Assembly (NCBI GenBank): GCA_037447655.1
Contig: JBBHKE010001718.1
Coordinates: 62,001-126,000, forward strand
Source: Zygnema cylindricum
Lineage: Eukaryota > Streptophyta > Zygnematophyceae > Zygnematales > Zygnemataceae
DNA length: 64,000 nucleotides
Direction: 5' to 3'
Of the stretch, positions 61,040-64,000 are shown one piece after another. Both the position numbers and the translations under genes were made by a program. Under the pieces are notes generated by a model. That model did no database searches. It had not been told where the DNA came from and saw only the letters and a program-made list of their open reading frames with translations. Position 1 is the stretch's first letter, and each line of letters opens with the position of its first letter.

Positions 61040-62195
61040 TGTTACAATGTATGTATTTTTTAAATCTGAATAAAGGAAAAATTAATAAGAGGAAGTTAGC
61101 AAAGGCAGCCTGCCTCTCGCTCCACTCTCCAAACCCCCACACTTGTCGTAGTTAGTGAAGGGAAGCTAGAGCCATGGCTGTCCATGCTGCCCACAGAGAG
61201 AGACATGCTGTAGTTTTTGGTAGGTTTACCAAAAGGGACTTGGCGGACCCAGGATTTGATCCTCGTACTTGGTGTCCTTCAAAAATCCGATAGCCGGTTG
61301 CTTTATCCTATAGTCTAGGACCAGTGCTAGAATATATAAGATATGATAATTATATAAACATTAGCCACGAAATATGTTTCATTAAACGGATTACGGGACG
61401 AACTGTACACGGAAATGATTTAGACCGCACGAATTCCGGACCGCACGGAATTAACGAAACGACATTTTATTTCGACGGTCAGTATTAAATGTCGGTTTCA
61501 TCGATGGTCGTGGTGCGAGCCGAAATTCCGGGATGGCCGCCTTCGCGTTTTCGGGCGCCGCCACTCCGGATGACACATGGCAATATCTTAGAGGATTGCG
61601 GGATCTCCAGAGCGCGAGACGACAAGTCCGGATGTGACAACTGTCACATTATGGCGATGTCGTACAAGGACCGTACAGAAAGTATTCTGACACCTGTACT
61701 TCATTGTACGGTACAGTCATATGATATGTTCGTACCTCAATACTAGGGGGCTTAGAGAGGGGTTTTATGACTTAAAATATTTTGGTAGGTAGCCGCCTCT
61801 CTCCTAGAGAGCATCTATATAAATTGGCAAACTTTGCCATTTAATATCAACTCACTCGGTTGACCATTTTCTGTGATTCTTTTTGCTGCGAACTCAAGGG
61901 AGTCCAAGCTACACAAGGGTGTAGTGGGTTAGAGTTTTTGCTTGCCAGGGTGGCTGCATTTCTAAGGGAAAGTCAAAGTGGGTGAATATGTTCAAAACTT
62001 ATATTCTAACTTTACATCCTGTGGTGGAACTGAGCACGGATAAAGGCTTATTACACAGGGGTGTGGCTCTATTGGGGTTTTGATTGTCAAAGTGTCAATC
62101 ATTTGGGTTTGTATCAACTTGGAGTCGCCACTAACTAGATAAGCTTCTTTGGATCTCCAAATTCTTTGGCGGGGAATGGACCCCATAGAATTACA
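61040..62195 (+). repeat. 3' LTR of copia element I, followed by a second PBS-gag start
   Basis: TGTTACAATGTATG ... ATAGAATTACA. TATAAAT at 61818-61824. It carries the same antisense tRNA-like segment (about 61240-61330, B-box-like GGATCAAATCC on the minus strand). 62196-62258 is not unrelated flank but PBS plus gag start (VPMFDGTGFTYWE). Confidence 0.8.
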
Positions 62196-62267
62196 GGTTA
62201 TGGCCCCACCATCCAGGGTGCCTATGTTTGATGGAACAGGCTTCACTTATTGGGAGCACCGACACCA

Positions 62268-64000
62268 TGAAATTCTATGGGCTCCATTGCCCACAAAATT
62301 CGCAGATCCAAAGGAAGCTAATCTAGATATTGCTGACTCCAATTTGATATAAACCCAAATGAATGATCCCTTGACAATTAGAACCCCAATACACCTTCAC
62401 CCCTGTGAAGAGAAGACCTTCTGTGTGCTCAGTTCCACCACAGAATGCAAAACTTGAATATGTGTTTTGGACAATATTCCCCACTAAAACTTTCCTCACT
62501 CTCTCCCATGGAATTCTTTTCTCTATCACTTTCTATAATGATTCTCAAAGAGTATTTCTCCTCCCCTAAACTTTTCATTAAATATTTCTTTTCTCCCCTA
62601 TCCTTTAAAACCCCCTCTAGTTTTACTTCTCCCCTTTCCGCCAAATCCGTTGAAGTCTCCATTTTCAACCAGTTTTCTGTTTCCCAAAAATTTATAGAAT
62701 TATCCTCATTATTTTTATTTTTCCCTTTTTCATTTATGTATCCTAGATCTGACTTTCTGATTTCTAAGTCATACTTTCTACACTCCTTGACATCCTCATC
62801 ATTTCTAACTCCCTCAAGTACCTCCCTTCCCTTTACTTCTCTTATACCTCCAAAAGCACATCGTTGCTTTCGTGTAATTTCTGTGTACTTCTCTCTCTTC
62901 TCCATTCTACCGATGTGAAGAAGCACCAATATTTCTTCATCCTCTTTCTCCTCTTCCCCTTCTTCCTCCTCTTTGACATTCCAACTTCTAAGTTCTTCCA
63001 AGCAAGGACACTCCTCTATATAGTGACCCGGTTCTCTACAAAAGAAGCAAACACCCTTTTTCAAAGCTCCCCTTTCTTTTCCTCTCCCTCTCTTTCCACC
63101 AAAGTTTCGATAAGGTTTACCTTCGTCTTTCTTCCTCTCATCACGCTTCCGCTCGTCACCGCCGTTCCTCTCATCACGCTTCCGCCAATCACCACCAGCT
63201 GTAAATGCAGTTACCTTCTCACTTCCCCTACGAAGCTCCAAAGTGCTTTCCCTCACTAGAATTATCCCCATGGTAAAGCTCGAAGTCCATGAGGAGCCAT
63301 CCATTGCCTGCATACGATAAATGATGTTTTCGTACTTATCTGGGAGTTTCATGAGTAGTGTATTGATCTTTCTCTCCTCGGATTCTACATACCCTGCACT
63401 AGCAAGCTCAACATATAACGCAGCAATATCATTGCAAAACTCTATCATGTTACCGCCTTTATAAACATAGGCCTCTATTTCGTGTTTTACTAATTGCTGC
63501 CTCTGAATAGTCTCACTCTTATAAATCTGCCTTAGTGTTTCCCATATTTCCGAAGACTTGGTAAGACTTAAAAGAGTGATAGCTATGGACTTAGACACAT
63601 ATCTAAGTATAAGATGTTTTGCTATAGTGTTTTTATACTCCCAAATTTTACTATCATTTTTTTTCAGTTTAACTTATAACCCCTCTAAGTGAAGATGTGG
63701 CAGAGAGCATAGCTCCCCTCACCATAAGTGTCCCTTTATCCTTCTCCCCTATTTCCCCATCCACGGAAAGGTTTTTCCCTTCACCTTTTGATTCATCTGA
63801 ACTCCGGTTGATATTCTGGGCAGCCTCAAATGATTCTCCATAGTAACCTCCTCCAAAGCCAATTCCCCATAAGTGCTTCTCGAAAAGCAATCCCTCCATC
63901 GTAAATTCCCAATAAGTGAAGTCTGTTCCATCGAACATAGGCACCCTAGATGGTGGGCCTATAACCTAAAATTCTATGGGCTCCATTGCCCACAAAATTC
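62268..64000 (-). mobile_element. Copia element III (gag-only, non-autonomous), minus strand, runs off the right edge
   Basis: The 5' LTR end is at 63967-64000 (minus strand ...CATAGAATTTTA). The primer-binding site GGTTATAGGCCCACC is at 63966-63952, and gag spans 63944-62429. Only the last 210 bp or so of a 3' LTR follow (62268-62480). Same family as element I. Confidence 0.75.
62429..63944 (-). CDS. gag-derived polyprotein of element III (91-codon and 389-codon frames, one frameshift between)
   Basis: The first frame (63944-63669) is the gag N-terminus (MPMFDGTDFTYWEFTMEGLL). After a frameshift at an A8 run (about 63662-63669), the second frame (63598-62429) is open for 389 codons. It carries KSIAITLLSLTKSSEIWETL, an intact knuckle CFFCREPGHYIEEC, then CAFGGIREVKGREVLEGVRN, DEDVKECRKYDLEIRKSDL and a Lys/Glu-rich tail. 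Compared with element II, the frame jumps from just before the protease straight to the integrase C-terminal end (DEDVKGYRVYDL). The last 13 residues are read from LTR sequence. Confidence 0.7.

Larger units (their letters stand above)
50473..62195 (+). mobile_element. Copia element I (non-autonomous), host of nested insertions
   Basis: Its 5' LTR is 50473-51637 and its 3' LTR 61040-62195 (related sequence, both TG...CA). The internal region is split by element II (52715-59084) and solo LTR IV (59400-60456). Removing these and one copy of each 5-bp duplication leaves about 4.3 kb. The interior holds gag, short integrase C-terminal and RNase H remnants, and no protease, integrase core or RT. 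5' flank ATATA; the right side runs straight into further PBS-gag sequence, so its own target duplication cannot be confirmed. Confidence 0.8.

Overview
The window is nuclear DNA of a green plant, most likely a streptophyte outside the flowering plants (a charophyte alga or bryophyte-grade plant); this is an inference. The evidence is plant-type genes split by many GT-AG introns: a plant 2/2 haemoglobin, SKIP16 F-box protein, NOC2, an ABC1 kinase, a plant CCoAOMT-like methyltransferase and complex I NDUFA6. It is AT-rich and full of plant-type transposons. No bacterial operons, rRNA genes or CRISPR arrays were seen.

Layout. 0-2.4 kb: the 5' part of a 2/2 haemoglobin (GLB3), minus strand, running off the left edge. 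2.8-8.4 kb: a cluster of small inverted-repeat elements with TACACC...GGTGTA ends and an orphan open frame with a 17-residue tandem repeat. 8.4-19.2 kb: NOC2 (ribosome assembly, minus, 14 coding exons, all joined in frame). 20.5-23.4 kb: SKIP16-like F-box/SMI1/ApaG protein (plus, 5 exons), divergent from NOC2. 25.1-33.4 kb: ABC1/ADCK-family kinase (minus, 7 exons), with a 1.1-kb purine tract in one intron. 38.3-43.2 kb: O-methyltransferase (minus, 7 exons found, C-terminus not found). 43.9-46.0 kb: NDUFA6 (minus, 2 exons). 46.6-50.1 kb: a hAT-like element with internal 62-bp repeats, another TACACC element and a decayed non-LTR-type reverse transcriptase. 50.5-64 kb: a nest of Ty1/copia elements.

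The copia nest can be read as a history. A gag-bearing non-autonomous element (I) was interrupted by a full-length copia element (II, 5-bp duplication CTTTT) and by a solo LTR (IV, 5-bp duplication GGGGT). A further gag-only element (III) lies at the right edge on the minus strand. The sequence just inside the LTRs matches the complement of the anticodon arm of initiator tRNA-Met, which points to a half-tRNA primer, and the gag frame is open across it. Elements I and III have lost protease, the integrase core and most of RT but keep gag with a CCHC knuckle, whereas element II keeps pol (with stop codons) and has lost the first knuckle cysteine.

The host genes are unrelated housekeeping or metabolic genes and do not form a pathway. 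The notable material lies in the repeats.
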